From Streptomyces sp. NBC_00576 (GTDB taxonomy: Bacteria > Actinomycetota > Actinomycetes > Streptomycetales > Streptomycetaceae), in the NCBI RefSeq assembly GCF_036345175.1, contig NZ_CP107780.1:7130001-7194000 (forward strand): a DNA stretch of 64,000 nt. Reading direction: 5' to 3'. Shown here one piece after another: positions 26,239 through 34,715 of the stretch. The position numbers and the translations under genes are program-made. Position 1 is the first letter of the stretch. Every line of letters starts with the position of its first letter. Below the pieces are notes generated by a model. The model did not search any database and was not told where the DNA came from. It was given only the letters and a program-made list of their open reading frames with translations.

Positions 26239-27720
26239 TCAGGAAGCGATGGACGTGACGGACGCGAGGGAAGCGACGGACGCGAGGCGGTCAACGGAGT
26301 CTCCCAGGTACTGCTCGGCATGGCCGGCGATCAGGTCGAGTACGGCGGTGATGTCGTCCGTAGTGGTCTCGGGGTTGAGCAGGGTGAACTTGAGGTAGTG
26401 GCGTCCGCCGACCTTCGTCCCCGCGACCACGGCCGCGCCGGAGGCGAACAGGGCCTTGCGGGCGTACAGGTTGGCGCGGTCGATCGCCGAGGGGTCGGTG
26501 ACGGCGGCGGGGATGTAGCGGAAGACGAGGGTGGAGAGGGAGGGTTCGACGACGACGTCGTAGCGCGGGTCGGCGGCGAGCAGTTCCCAGCCCTCCTGGG
26601 CCAGGTCGCAGACCTCGTCGAAGAGCTCGCCGATGCCGTCGGCGCCCATCACACGCAGGGTCATCCACAGCTTGAGGGCGTCGAAACGACGTGTCGTCTG
26701 GAGGGACTTGTCGACCTGGTTGGGGATGCGCTCCTGCACCATGCGGCGCGGGTTGAGGTACTCCGCGTGGTAGGTGGCGTGGCGGAGGGTGGCCGCGTCC
26801 CGGACCAGCACGGCGCTCGAACTCACCGGCTGGAAGAAGGACTTGTGGTAGTCGACGGTGACCGAGTCGGCGCGCTCGATGCCGGTGAGGAGGTCGCGGC
26901 GCCTGACCGAGGCGAGCAGTCCGCAGCCGTAGGCGGCGTCGACGTGCAGCCAAGTGCCGTACTGGGCGCAGAGTTCGGCGATTTCGGGCAGCGGGTCGAT
27001 GGAGCCGAAGTCGGTGGTGCCGGCGGTGGCGACGACGGCCATGGGAACCAGCCCGTCGCGCTCGCAGCGCTCCAGCTCGTGGGCGAGGGCGACGGTCTGC
27101 ATCCGCTTGTCGTGGTCGACGGGGACGGGGACGACGGAGTCGGGTGCGAGGCCGAGCAGTTTCGCGGACTTCTTCACGCTGAAGTGAGAGACCTCGGAGG
27201 CGAAGATGCGCAGTTCGGCGAGGGAGTCGCTCTTGGCTTCCTCCCGGGCCAGCAGCAGCGCCTGCAGGTTGGACTGGCTCCCGCCGCTGGTGAAGATGCC
27301 GTCGGCGGCGGGGCCGAGGCCGATGCGCTCGTTGGTCCAGTCGATCAGTTTGCGCTCGATGAGGGTGCCGCCGGCCGACTGGTCCCAGGTGTCGAGGGAG
27401 GAGTTGACGGCGGAGAGGATCGCCTCGCCGAGCACCGCGGGTATGACGACCGGGCAGTTGAGGTGGGCGAGGTAGCGGGGGTGGTGGAAGTAGATCGCGT
27501 CGCGCAGATAGACCTCTTCGAGCTCGTCGAGGGCGGCGGCCTCGTCGAGGAGGGGCCTGTCCAGGTCGATCCGGTCGATGCGGGGGGCGAGGGCGTCGAC
27601 CGTGACGCCGGTGAACGGACGGTCCGTGGTGGCGAGTTTCGCCGCCACCCGCTCGACTCCTTCGGTCACGGAGCGGCGGTACCGCTCCGCGGTCGTGTCA
27701 TTGAGCAGGTGCGAGCGCAT
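26239..27720 (-). CDS. desA: Lysine decarboxylase DesA (PLP-dependent group II)
   Basis: 493 residues. The first committed step of desferrioxamine synthesis, lysine to cadaverine. The PLP lysine lies in VDYHKSFFQP; HVDAAYGCGLL carries the aspartate that pairs with the pyridine nitrogen; TSGGSQSNLQALLLARE is the typical substrate-side motif. ATG at 27720 has GGAGG eight bases upstream. First gene of desABCD, with a perfect iron box 67 bp upstream. The C-terminus ends in an unusual Ala/Ser/Val repeat (LASVASLASVTSIAS). Confidence 0.97.
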   Translation of the reverse strand: MRSHLLNDTTAERYRRSVTEGVERVAAKLATTDRPFTGVTVDALAPRIDRIDLDRPLLDEAAALDELEEVYLRDAIYFHHPRYLAHLNCPVVIPAVLGEAILSAVNSSLDTWDQSAGGTLIERKLIDWTNERIGLGPAADGIFTSGGSQSNLQALLLAREEAKSDSLAELRIFASEVSHFSVKKSAKLLGLAPDSVVPVPVDHDKRMQTVALAHELERCERDGLVPMAVVATAGTTDFGSIDPLPEIAELCAQYGTWLHVDAAYGCGLLASVRRRDLLTGIERADSVTVDYHKSFFQPVSSSAVLVRDAATLRHATYHAEYLNPRRMVQERIPNQVDKSLQTTRRFDALKLWMTLRVMGADGIGELFDEVCDLAQEGWELLAADPRYDVVVEPSLSTLVFRYIPAAVTDPSAIDRANLYARKALFASGAAVVAGTKVGGRHYLKFTLLNPETTTDDITAVLDLIAGHAEQYLGDSVDRLASVASLASVTSIAS

Positions 27721-27786
27721 CGGGGAAGCCTCCGGGGGACAGAGAGGGCAGGGCACGTGCAGGTTCGACCCGTCGAACGGTCTAAC

Positions 27787-27805
27787 TTAGGTTAGCCTAA
27801 CCTAA
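27787..27805. promoter_or_regulatory. Iron box (DmdR1/IdeR-type operator) of desABCD
   Basis: TTAGGTTAGCCTAACCTAA is a perfect 19-bp palindrome matching the DmdR/DtxR consensus; symmetry extends to 23 bp (27785-27807). It predicts repression of desABCD when iron is plentiful. Confidence 0.96.
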
Positions 27806-27860
27806 GTTTCCGTGTGAACTCCTGCCTCACCCGTCACAGCTGTGATCCAGGCCTCTGCCG

Positions 27861-28766
27861 TCATTCGGGCTGCTCACGCAGCTGTTCCTCGCTGAGCCCG
27901 CGCCGCCAGTAACCGACGAAGGTGACGGCCCGACGGTCGATCCCGCGTTCCCGCACGAGATGCCGGCGCAACTCCTTCACGGCGGAGGACTCACCCGCGA
28001 TCCAGACGTACGGCCGCTCGGCGGAGGGGAGTTGGGCGGCCCGGATCGCTTCCAGGGCTGTGGGGGCGCCTGTGCCTGTGTGTGCGCTTGCGCTTGTGCC
28101 TTTTCCTGTTCCTGCGCCCGCGCCGCGCACGAGCCACGTGATCTCGGCGTCGGCGGCGGTCGCCAGATCCTGGATGTCCCCGGCCTGCCCGGCCTCCAGC
28201 CAGACCTGTGCCCGGGTGCCGGCGGGCAGTTGTTCGAGGATCGCGGAGGCGGCCGGTACGGCGGTCTCGTCGGCCCAGATGACGACGAGATCGGTACCGG
28301 TCGGCGGGCGGAAGCGGATCGCGCGGTTGTCGGCGACCGCCGGTCCGAGCAGCAGGACGCGGTCACCGGCGCCGGCCCGGGAGGCCCAGAGGGAGGCCGG
28401 TCCGGCGGGGGCGACGGCGGCGGGTTCGACGCCGTGCAGTACGAAGTCGATGTCGATCTCCGTCGTACGGCCGCGGGCGTCGGCGCGCAGAGCGCGGAGC
28501 GTGTACGAGCGCATCACCGCCCGTACGTCATCGGGGAGTTCACGCCATCCCTGCCACCATCCGTCGCCCAGCTCGACGGGCACGGCGGGGGCGTCCTGCC
28601 CCGGGTGCGGAAGGAAGAGGGAGAGACTCTGGTCGCGCCCGGCGGAGGCGAAGAAGGCGAGATCGTCCCCGGCGAAGGTGACGCGGACGAGGGACAGCCC
28701 GAGGCGGGCGGTGCGTACGACTTGGAGGGCGAAGAACCGGAAGGGGGCGGCAGTGGCGGTCGTCAT
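27861..28766 (-). CDS. Siderophore-interacting FAD-dependent reductase
   Basis: 301 residues of the SIP/ViuB family. The FAD-binding part has MRSYTLRALR, and the NAD(P)H part has VIWADETAVPAASAILE and WIAGESSAVKELRRHL, ending GYWRRGLSEEQLREQ. It would release iron from imported ferrioxamine by reduction in the cytoplasm. AGGAGGAG precedes ATG at 28766. A Gly/Thr/Ala insert (about residues 228-245) is low complexity. It lies between desE and desABCD and shares their iron-box context. Confidence 0.92.
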   Translation of the reverse strand: MTTATAAPFRFFALQVVRTARLGLSLVRVTFAGDDLAFFASAGRDQSLSLFLPHPGQDAPAVPVELGDGWWQGWRELPDDVRAVMRSYTLRALRADARGRTTEIDIDFVLHGVEPAAVAPAGPASLWASRAGAGDRVLLLGPAVADNRAIRFRPPTGTDLVVIWADETAVPAASAILEQLPAGTRAQVWLEAGQAGDIQDLATAADAEITWLVRGAGAGTGKGTSASAHTGTGAPTALEAIRAAQLPSAERPYVWIAGESSAVKELRRHLVRERGIDRRAVTFVGYWRRGLSEEQLREQPE

Positions 28767-28802
28767 GACTCCTCCTGAGGTGATGTCGGAGGGCGCGACG
28801 AC

Positions 28803-28870
28803 GCGCCCCCGAAGGGGCGCGGGGCTGTGACATTTGCGGCTCCGCCGCGGGGCGCGACCAGCCACAGCGG
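28803..28870. repeat. Third copy of the dispersed GC-rich repeat
   Basis: GGGGCGCGGGGCTGTGACAT, then GCGGCTCCGCCGCGGGGCGC and GACCAGCC, matching the copies at 2735-2820 and 2861-2948 but shorter. It lies in the desE to siderophore-reductase gap. Confidence 0.65.
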
Positions 28871-28925
28871 ACGCGCGGTTCCCCACGAACAAGCTGACTC
28901 ACGGCGCGAATTGAGGCGCCGGGTG

Positions 28926-29984
28926 TTAACCGACCTTCTTCGCGCTCTCGATCGCCTCCGCGAGGCTCGTGAGAAGCGGCGTGCACTTGTCGTAGGACAG
29001 GATCGGCTCGGGATTACGCGCGATCACCTGCCCCGCCTTCACCGCGGGCAACTGCTTCCAGGTCGCCTCGGTGATGTCCGCGGGCTGAATCGCCGACGTA
29101 CGGTTGTCCATCATGATCACGTCGGCCCCGTACTTGTCGACGTTCTCCCAGCTCAGGTTCTCGTACCAGCCGCCGCTCGCCTTCAGGGCATCGGCGGAGG
29201 GCTCGACGAAGTTCACGCCGAGGGCCTTGAAGTACTCCAGGTCGATGGAGAGGTTGGAGCCGGAGACGTAGAAGATGTCCTGGCTCGCGGAACCCACCAG
29301 CACCTTGATGTTCGGCTTGGCCTTGGTGGCCGCGCGCAGCCGGGCGGCGGCATCCTCGAAGGCCTTCTTCGCGGCGGTCACCTTGGCGGAGGTGGTGTCC
29401 GCGCCGAGGGTCTTGGCCAGCTCCAGCATGCGCTGCAGTGGCTGGTCCAGCTGGATGTCGAACACGGAGATACCGACGGTCGGGGCGCCGACGGCGAGGA
29501 TCTTGTCCTTGGACTCCTCCGGGACGTACCAGAGGGTGCCCGCGCTGTCGAACATCGTGGTGACGAGGAGGTCCGGGGCGAGGGCCGCGTACTTCTCGAT
29601 GTTGAACTGGCCCCACTCGTTGCCGAGGACGGTCACCTTGGTGACGTCCATGTCGCCGGCCTGGACGTCGGCCTTGCCGTCCTTGGTCGTGGTCGGGCCG
29701 AAGACACCCTTGACCTCGACGCCGTAGTCGTAGAGCGCGGCGGCGACACCGGTGAAGGCGACGATGCCGGCGGGCACCTTGTCGGCCTTGGCGCTCTGGC
29801 CGCGGTCGTCCTTGAACGTCCAGGGCCCGGCGGGAGCGGCGGCGGCCTTCGATGCGTCCGGGTCCGCGCCACCGCTTTTCGCGTCTTCGTCCCCACAGGC
29901 CGCGAGGACGGCCCCGAGGCCGAGGGCGCTGCCTGCGGCGAGGATGCCGCGGCGGGAGAGTTGGGTGGCACGGGCGTTGGACAT
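28926..29984 (-). CDS. desE: Ferrioxamine-binding lipoprotein DesE
   Basis: 352 residues. The signal has SRRGILAAGSALGLG and lipobox VLAAC with C30 lipidated; the twin arginine suggests possible Tat export. The mature part is a Fe3+-siderophore (FepB/FhuD-like) binding protein with a Rossmann-like ALAPDLLVTTMF and DVIMMDNRTSA. It captures ferrioxamines at the cell surface for the ABC importer. ATG at 29984 is chosen to give the compact lipoprotein signal; the ORF continues upstream without a better site. An iron box lies 52 bp upstream. Confidence 0.95.
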   Translation of the reverse strand: MSNARATQLSRRGILAAGSALGLGAVLAACGDEDAKSGGADPDASKAAAAPAGPWTFKDDRGQSAKADKVPAGIVAFTGVAAALYDYGVEVKGVFGPTTTKDGKADVQAGDMDVTKVTVLGNEWGQFNIEKYAALAPDLLVTTMFDSAGTLWYVPEESKDKILAVGAPTVGISVFDIQLDQPLQRMLELAKTLGADTTSAKVTAAKKAFEDAAARLRAATKAKPNIKVLVGSASQDIFYVSGSNLSIDLEYFKALGVNFVEPSADALKASGGWYENLSWENVDKYGADVIMMDNRTSAIQPADITEATWKQLPAVKAGQVIARNPEPILSYDKCTPLLTSLAEAIESAKKVG

Positions 29985-30035
29985 GAGATGGCTGCTTTCG
30001 AACAGGGCGGTTCGGCCCGCCGGACAATTCGAAAG

Positions 30036-30054
30036 GTAGGTTAGCCTAACCTCA
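30036..30054. promoter_or_regulatory. Iron box of desE
   Basis: GTAGGTTAGCCTAACCTCA matches the iron-box consensus with one changed base in each half. It lies 52 bp before the desE start. Confidence 0.92.
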
Positions 30055-30326
30055 GTCGATGTCCAGGGGGTGGTTCGGGGGAGTGGGGTGTGCGGGGTGG
30101 CATGCACCTGATTCTGTGAAAGACCTGTGGATCGAAGGTGTGCGGCCCTTCTGGATGATTGTTCAAGCGTTGAGATGGCTCTTGTGTCGCGAAGGTGAAG
30201 GAAGTCTAGGTGGCTCGATAGTGGGTCGCTGAACGGCCGCGAGGCCCGACCCGGCCAGGGTCGAGCCTCGCGAAGGCGCGGGTGCGCATGCCGGACTGTC
30301 GTCGGCACGGCACTTTTCAGCCATGG
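30055..30326. other. Intergenic sequence at the left edge of the accessory island
   Basis: Nothing beyond the desE promoter region is recognised here. It marks the transition from the des cluster to sequence unlike the core neighbourhood. Confidence 0.4.
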
Positions 30327-30600
30327 TTACGACAGGACGACCCCAGCCCCCTTCTGGAGGAGCGTGTTGCCGCCGTCGTCGTGCCAGTCGATCTCCACGC
30401 CGTCGACGAAGCCCGAAGTGACCACAGTGCAGGCCGAGTTGCCGACGGACACCCCGCGAGCCGGGGAGGCCCCCTGGGAACCGTCGTCATCGTTCCCGGC
30501 GGTGACGAGGAGGCCGTCGGCGAGGACCTTGGCAGTGGTGTTCCGTACCTTCAGGCCGGCGTAACCGGCCCCACCCGTACCGCCGTTGCGGCCGTCGCGG
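30327..30600 (-). pseudogene. Truncated secreted-type ORF remnant
   Basis: In one minus frame the sequence reads a Gly-rich lead (RDGRNGGTGGAGYAGLKVRN) followed by TTAKVLADGLLVTAGNDDDG and a tail VEIDWHDDGGNTLLQKG ending TAA at 30327. This looks like the end of a beta-rich secreted protein. The upstream part (KAPMGIIHLSGGRLTATA) is in a different frame, consistent with a frameshifted remnant. No start or ribosome site is convincing. Identity unknown. Confidence 0.4.
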
Positions 30601-30860
30601 TCAGTCGGCCGCCGCTGAGGTGGATGATGCCCATGGGGGCCTTTTTGTTGATCGAGGCCACTTGAGTACGGGGCGATCTGATGGTCGGCTTCAAGTCACT
30701 CGTGCTCGCTCTCTGTCGGGAGTGTGGTTCGGTAGCCGCCAGCTTGGCGGGTGACACGCATAGGCAAACATCGATTTTGAGCCTCAATGGGACTTGGTGG
30801 ACGGCGCGTTGGTGCTCGGTTCGCGCGTCTTTGGCGTCGATGTGTTCACTTTGAAATTGC

Positions 30861-30889
30861 TTGACCGTTCTCGATCAACTGTGTTGGAT
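30861..30889 (+). promoter_or_regulatory. Housekeeping-type promoter for the LamG/RHS pair
   Basis: TTGACC (30861-30866), 17-nt spacer, TTGGAT (30884-30889), close to the HrdB consensus. Initiation near 30896 leaves a 33-nt leader before the start at 30929. Confidence 0.65.
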
Positions 30890-30928
30890 ATGGGAGCTCG
30901 TAAAGATCACGTAAAACTGGGGTGGGGA

Positions 30929-33900
30929 ATGGGTGGGGACTCTTTGCGCTGCCCGCAGCGCGGAAGCGTCGGGCGTGCGAGACGGGTTGTCTCTGGTCTG
31001 ACGGTCACGGCGTTGCTAGCGGCTCTGCCCGCCCTGGGCGTCACCACGTCGGTGGCGCGAGCCGACGATGCGGAGCCGGCGAAGTCCGAGGCATCGGCTG
31101 CGCTGGAGCAGGCGGCGGCCTCCGGTGAAGCGGTCGAAGTCGTCGGTGCGCGCGAGGAGTACGCCACGACGCACGCCAACCCTGACGGTTACTCGTTCAC
31201 CCTGACGCAGTCCGCCGTCCCCGTGCGCGTCGCGCGGCCGGACGGCTCGTGGGCGGCGCCGGACGCGACGTTGGAGCGCCGGGCCGACGGCTCGATCGGG
31301 CCGAAAGCGGCGGTGGCCGACATCTCCCTCTCCGCCGGTGGTGACGGCGGGGCACTGGTGAAGCTGGCGGAGGACGGCCGTTCGCTGAGCCTGGGCTGGC
31401 CCGGCAGTCTTCCGACACCGGTACTGGACGAAGCGTCCGCCACGTACGCGGAGGTGCTGCCCGGGGTCGACCTGCGGATGACGGCGACGGTGGAGGGCGT
31501 CCGGCAGGTGCTGGTCGTCAAGTCCGCCGAAGCAGCCGCCAATCCGGAGCTGGAGCGGATCGAGTTCTCCCTCAAGACGCAAGGCCTGACGGTGGCCACC
31601 CGGGCGGGCGGTGGCCTTGCCGCCATGGACGAGGACGGCAACACGGTGTTCCGTTCACCGGCCGCACGTATGTGGGACTCGGCAGGGGATACCGCCGACA
31701 CGGGGACGACGACCATGTCGCTCGCCGCCGCTGACGACGAACCCGTCGTGGACGGCCATGGTGAGATCTCCGCCGACCCGGCCGAAGGCCCCGGCAACGG
31801 TGACGCCTCCGCTGTACTGCCCGTGGAACTGACCGACGACGCGGTGGCCGTGGTGCCGGACGCGGGCCTGCTGAACGGTGAGAACACGGTCTACCCGCTG
31901 TACATCGACCCGGACGTGGGCCTGAACGAATCCGAGCGCACCGTGCTGTCCTCCGACGGCGACACTTTCTACAACTTCGCCGGCGGTGACGACGGTGAGG
32001 GTGTCGGCCTGTGCGGCACGTACGTCACCGGCGGCTACGCGTACTACTGCGGCTCGGGCTACCGGCAGCGCATGTACTTCGAGTTCGGGTCGGCCCAGCT
32101 CGCGGGCAAGCGGGTGCTGGACGCGACTTTCCGGGTGACCGAACGTTTTTCGATGTCCTGCGACAAGACGGTCGTCGACCTCGTCCGTACCGGCAACATC
32201 TCGTCGGCGACCAACTGGCCGGGCCCGACGGCGAACTGGGATGTGATGGGCGACCAAAGGGTCGCCGCAGGGCGTGGGACGGCGTGTTCTCCGAGCCAGC
32301 CGGACGCGCCGATCGAGTTCAATGACGACCCAGCCAAGAGCTACCAAAACCTCACCCACACGGTGAAGGTCTTCGCGGACGGTGGCTTCTCCCGGCTGAC
32401 CTTGATGCTGAAGGCGCACGACGAGGGCGACCCCAATGGCTGGAAGCGGTTCGACGACGATGCCGCCCTGGCGGTCAAGTACGTGGGGCTGCCCGCTGTG
32501 CCGACTTATCCCGGAATCGTGCAGGGCAACAGTGTCAGATGCTCGACGAAATCCGCCGTCCCGGATGTCGTCGCGGACCCGACTCCGATACTGACGGCAC
32601 GACCGCAGACCGCAGCAGGCGGTGAACGCTACGCACATCTGCGGGCGCACTTCTACGTCCAGAAGAAGCAGGACGACGGCAGCTGGGCACTGGTCACCGA
32701 ACCGGTACGGCCCACCAGCGGTTCCGTGGACGACAACGAGCAAGTGAAGGCCGTCACGCCTATCGCGTTCGCCGATAAGAAGACATACCGGTTGGCGGTG
32801 TTCACACGGTCGCTCTACAACAACGACGCCAGCTATCTACAGTCGTCCAGCACGGTGACCACCAAAAAGGACTGGTGCTACTTCAAGATCGACACCTCTG
32901 GTCCGAAGAAGCCGGTGATCACCTTCGGCGGTCCGTACATCGAGTGCCCCGGCAACGACTGCGACCCGCGTGGCGGCCCGGGGATCAAGGGGAAGTTCAC
33001 CTTCTCCCGGAACCCCGGGGACGACACGGTCAACAACGGCTACCACTACAAGCTCTCCACCGACGACGAATGGTCGCAATGGTTTTCCGGGGACACCGTG
33101 ACTCTGTGGATCACACCGTCCCGGAAAGGCACGTTGACGCTCGAGGTCCAGGCGAGAGACAGCGTCGGCGAGGGTGACACGGCGGCGGTGGACTTCAAGG
33201 TCGCCGAGGGCCAACCGGCAGTCGGGCGTTGGCACTTCAACGACTACACCCCCGACCCCGCCACGACCGAGCTCTCGGCCGCCGACACCGCCACAGAGGG
33301 CACGAGGCACCCCATGGCGTTGCACGGCGCGGGCGCGGGCTGGTCCTTGCTGGCGAGGCGGGGCGACGCGGACTACTCCTTGTGGTTGAACGGCGATCCC
33401 GACGACGCCGCCCGGCAGTCGGGATACGCGGCCACCTCGGAGGCAGCGGTCGACACGAGGTTCCCCTTCACCGTCTCGGCATGGGCCAACCTGAGTGACG
33501 CGTCCGCCAGCCGGACAGTCATCTCCCAGACGGGAAGCGACAACTCCAACTTCACTCTCTACTACTCGTCGGGCGTGCAGCGCTGGGTGTTCCTGTGGAG
33601 CTGGTACGAGAACGGCGTACGCAAGTATCAGAGCGTCAACGCGAGTGCCACAGGCGTACCACTCAACACGTGGGTCCACGTGGCGGGCTCTTATGACGCC
33701 GAGAACCGGGCGATCCGGCTGTACGTGAACGGCCAGCCGCAGGGGGCGCCGGTGGCGGTGCCCAGCACGTCGGACGCGATGGTCGCGGGTGGCGCTCTGC
33801 AGGTCGGCCGGGTCGCGTTCACCTCGGGCGGCACCTACCAGAACTACATGAGCGGCCGTGTCGACGAAATGGCTGTCTGGCAGCGGCTGCTGACCGACAA

Positions 33901-34645
33901 CGACGTGGCGACCGAGGCCCAGCTGCTGGACGTGAACAACAAGGCGTACGTCGAGCAGGTGGCGGACTGGAATCCGGACGGTGCGGGAGTCGGCACTGGC
34001 CCGTTGGCAGATGCTGTCAGTGGCTACAAGCGGTCACTCACCCTCTCCAACGGGGCTTCGCTCGATGGCAAGGCAATCGCGCTCGACGGCACGAACGACA
34101 CGGCCACCGCTGCGGGCCCAGTTGTGGACGACACGGGGGCGTTCACAGTGACCACGGCAGTGGAGTTGGACACCGAAGTCATGGCACGCAAGGCCGACGG
34201 CTACGTCTCCCAGGTCGTCGGCCAGCGAGGCGCCGACGGTTCCTCCTGGGGCCTGTGGTTCGAGAAGACCGCCAGTGTGGACGATCCGCAGACCGAGACG
34301 AAGACCGTCGAGGGTAAGTGGTACTTCGGCCGGTTGACCAATGGGACTTGGACGGCCGTGGTCTCCGAGGAGGCCGCGATGGTTACGCCCAACAGCGTCA
34401 CACAGCTGACCGGTGTGTTCGATGCCCCCGCGCGCACGATCAGCCTCTATATCGGTGGCAACCAGGACGGCGCGGACCTCGAATACACGGCGATGTCGGG
34501 TTCGGGCGACTTCGCGGTCGGCACGGGCTTCGTCGACTCCGCCTGGGGCCACTACCTCGCAGGCCGAATCCCCCGGATTCGGATCTGGGCCGGGGCCATG
34601 TCCGGGCAGCAGGTCGGCGACACCGGGGGTGGCACGGATGGCTGA
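30929..34645 (+). CDS. Large secreted LamG / DNRLRE-domain protein
   Basis: 1,238 residues. A Sec signal (basic start, LTVTALLAALPALGVTTSVA) is followed by a beta-rich N-terminal region, a DNRLRE-type region (about 335-520; ERTVLSSDGDTFYNFAGG, QRMYFEF, LDATFRVTE), Ig-like segments, and two LamG/concanavalin-like domains (about 810-1000 with FTVSAWANLSDASASRTVIS and NTWVHVAGSYDAENRAIRLY; about 1040-1225). ATG at 30929 is chosen from the promoter position and GGGGTGGGG upstream. The TGA stop overlaps a possible upstream ATG of the RHS gene, so the two are one transcript. A carbohydrate- or surface-binding partner for the RHS protein is inferred. Confidence 0.82.
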   Translation: MGGDSLRCPQRGSVGRARRVVSGLTVTALLAALPALGVTTSVARADDAEPAKSEASAALEQAAASGEAVEVVGAREEYATTHANPDGYSFTLTQSAVPVRVARPDGSWAAPDATLERRADGSIGPKAAVADISLSAGGDGGALVKLAEDGRSLSLGWPGSLPTPVLDEASATYAEVLPGVDLRMTATVEGVRQVLVVKSAEAAANPELERIEFSLKTQGLTVATRAGGGLAAMDEDGNTVFRSPAARMWDSAGDTADTGTTTMSLAAADDEPVVDGHGEISADPAEGPGNGDASAVLPVELTDDAVAVVPDAGLLNGENTVYPLYIDPDVGLNESERTVLSSDGDTFYNFAGGDDGEGVGLCGTYVTGGYAYYCGSGYRQRMYFEFGSAQLAGKRVLDATFRVTERFSMSCDKTVVDLVRTGNISSATNWPGPTANWDVMGDQRVAAGRGTACSPSQPDAPIEFNDDPAKSYQNLTHTVKVFADGGFSRLTLMLKAHDEGDPNGWKRFDDDAALAVKYVGLPAVPTYPGIVQGNSVRCSTKSAVPDVVADPTPILTARPQTAAGGERYAHLRAHFYVQKKQDDGSWALVTEPVRPTSGSVDDNEQVKAVTPIAFADKKTYRLAVFTRSLYNNDASYLQSSSTVTTKKDWCYFKIDTSGPKKPVITFGGPYIECPGNDCDPRGGPGIKGKFTFSRNPGDDTVNNGYHYKLSTDDEWSQWFSGDTVTLWITPSRKGTLTLEVQARDSVGEGDTAAVDFKVAEGQPAVGRWHFNDYTPDPATTELSAADTATEGTRHPMALHGAGAGWSLLARRGDADYSLWLNGDPDDAARQSGYAATSEAAVDTRFPFTVSAWANLSDASASRTVISQTGSDNSNFTLYYSSGVQRWVFLWSWYENGVRKYQSVNASATGVPLNTWVHVAGSYDAENRAIRLYVNGQPQGAPVAVPSTSDAMVAGGALQVGRVAFTSGGTYQNYMSGRVDEMAVWQRLLTDNDVATEAQLLDVNNKAYVEQVADWNPDGAGVGTGPLADAVSGYKRSLTLSNGASLDGKAIALDGTNDTATAAGPVVDDTGAFTVTTAVELDTEVMARKADGYVSQVVGQRGADGSSWGLWFEKTASVDDPQTETKTVEGKWYFGRLTNGTWTAVVSEEAAMVTPNSVTQLTGVFDAPARTISLYIGGNQDGADLEYTAMSGSGDFAVGTGFVDSAWGHYLAGRIPRIRIWAGAMSGQQVGDTGGGTDG

Positions 34646-34715
34646 CCTTTCGTCTCACCGACCGTCCGTCGTCCGGTCGTCCTCTGTTCGCCTTGATCAC
34701 GTGGGGGGTTGTGCT

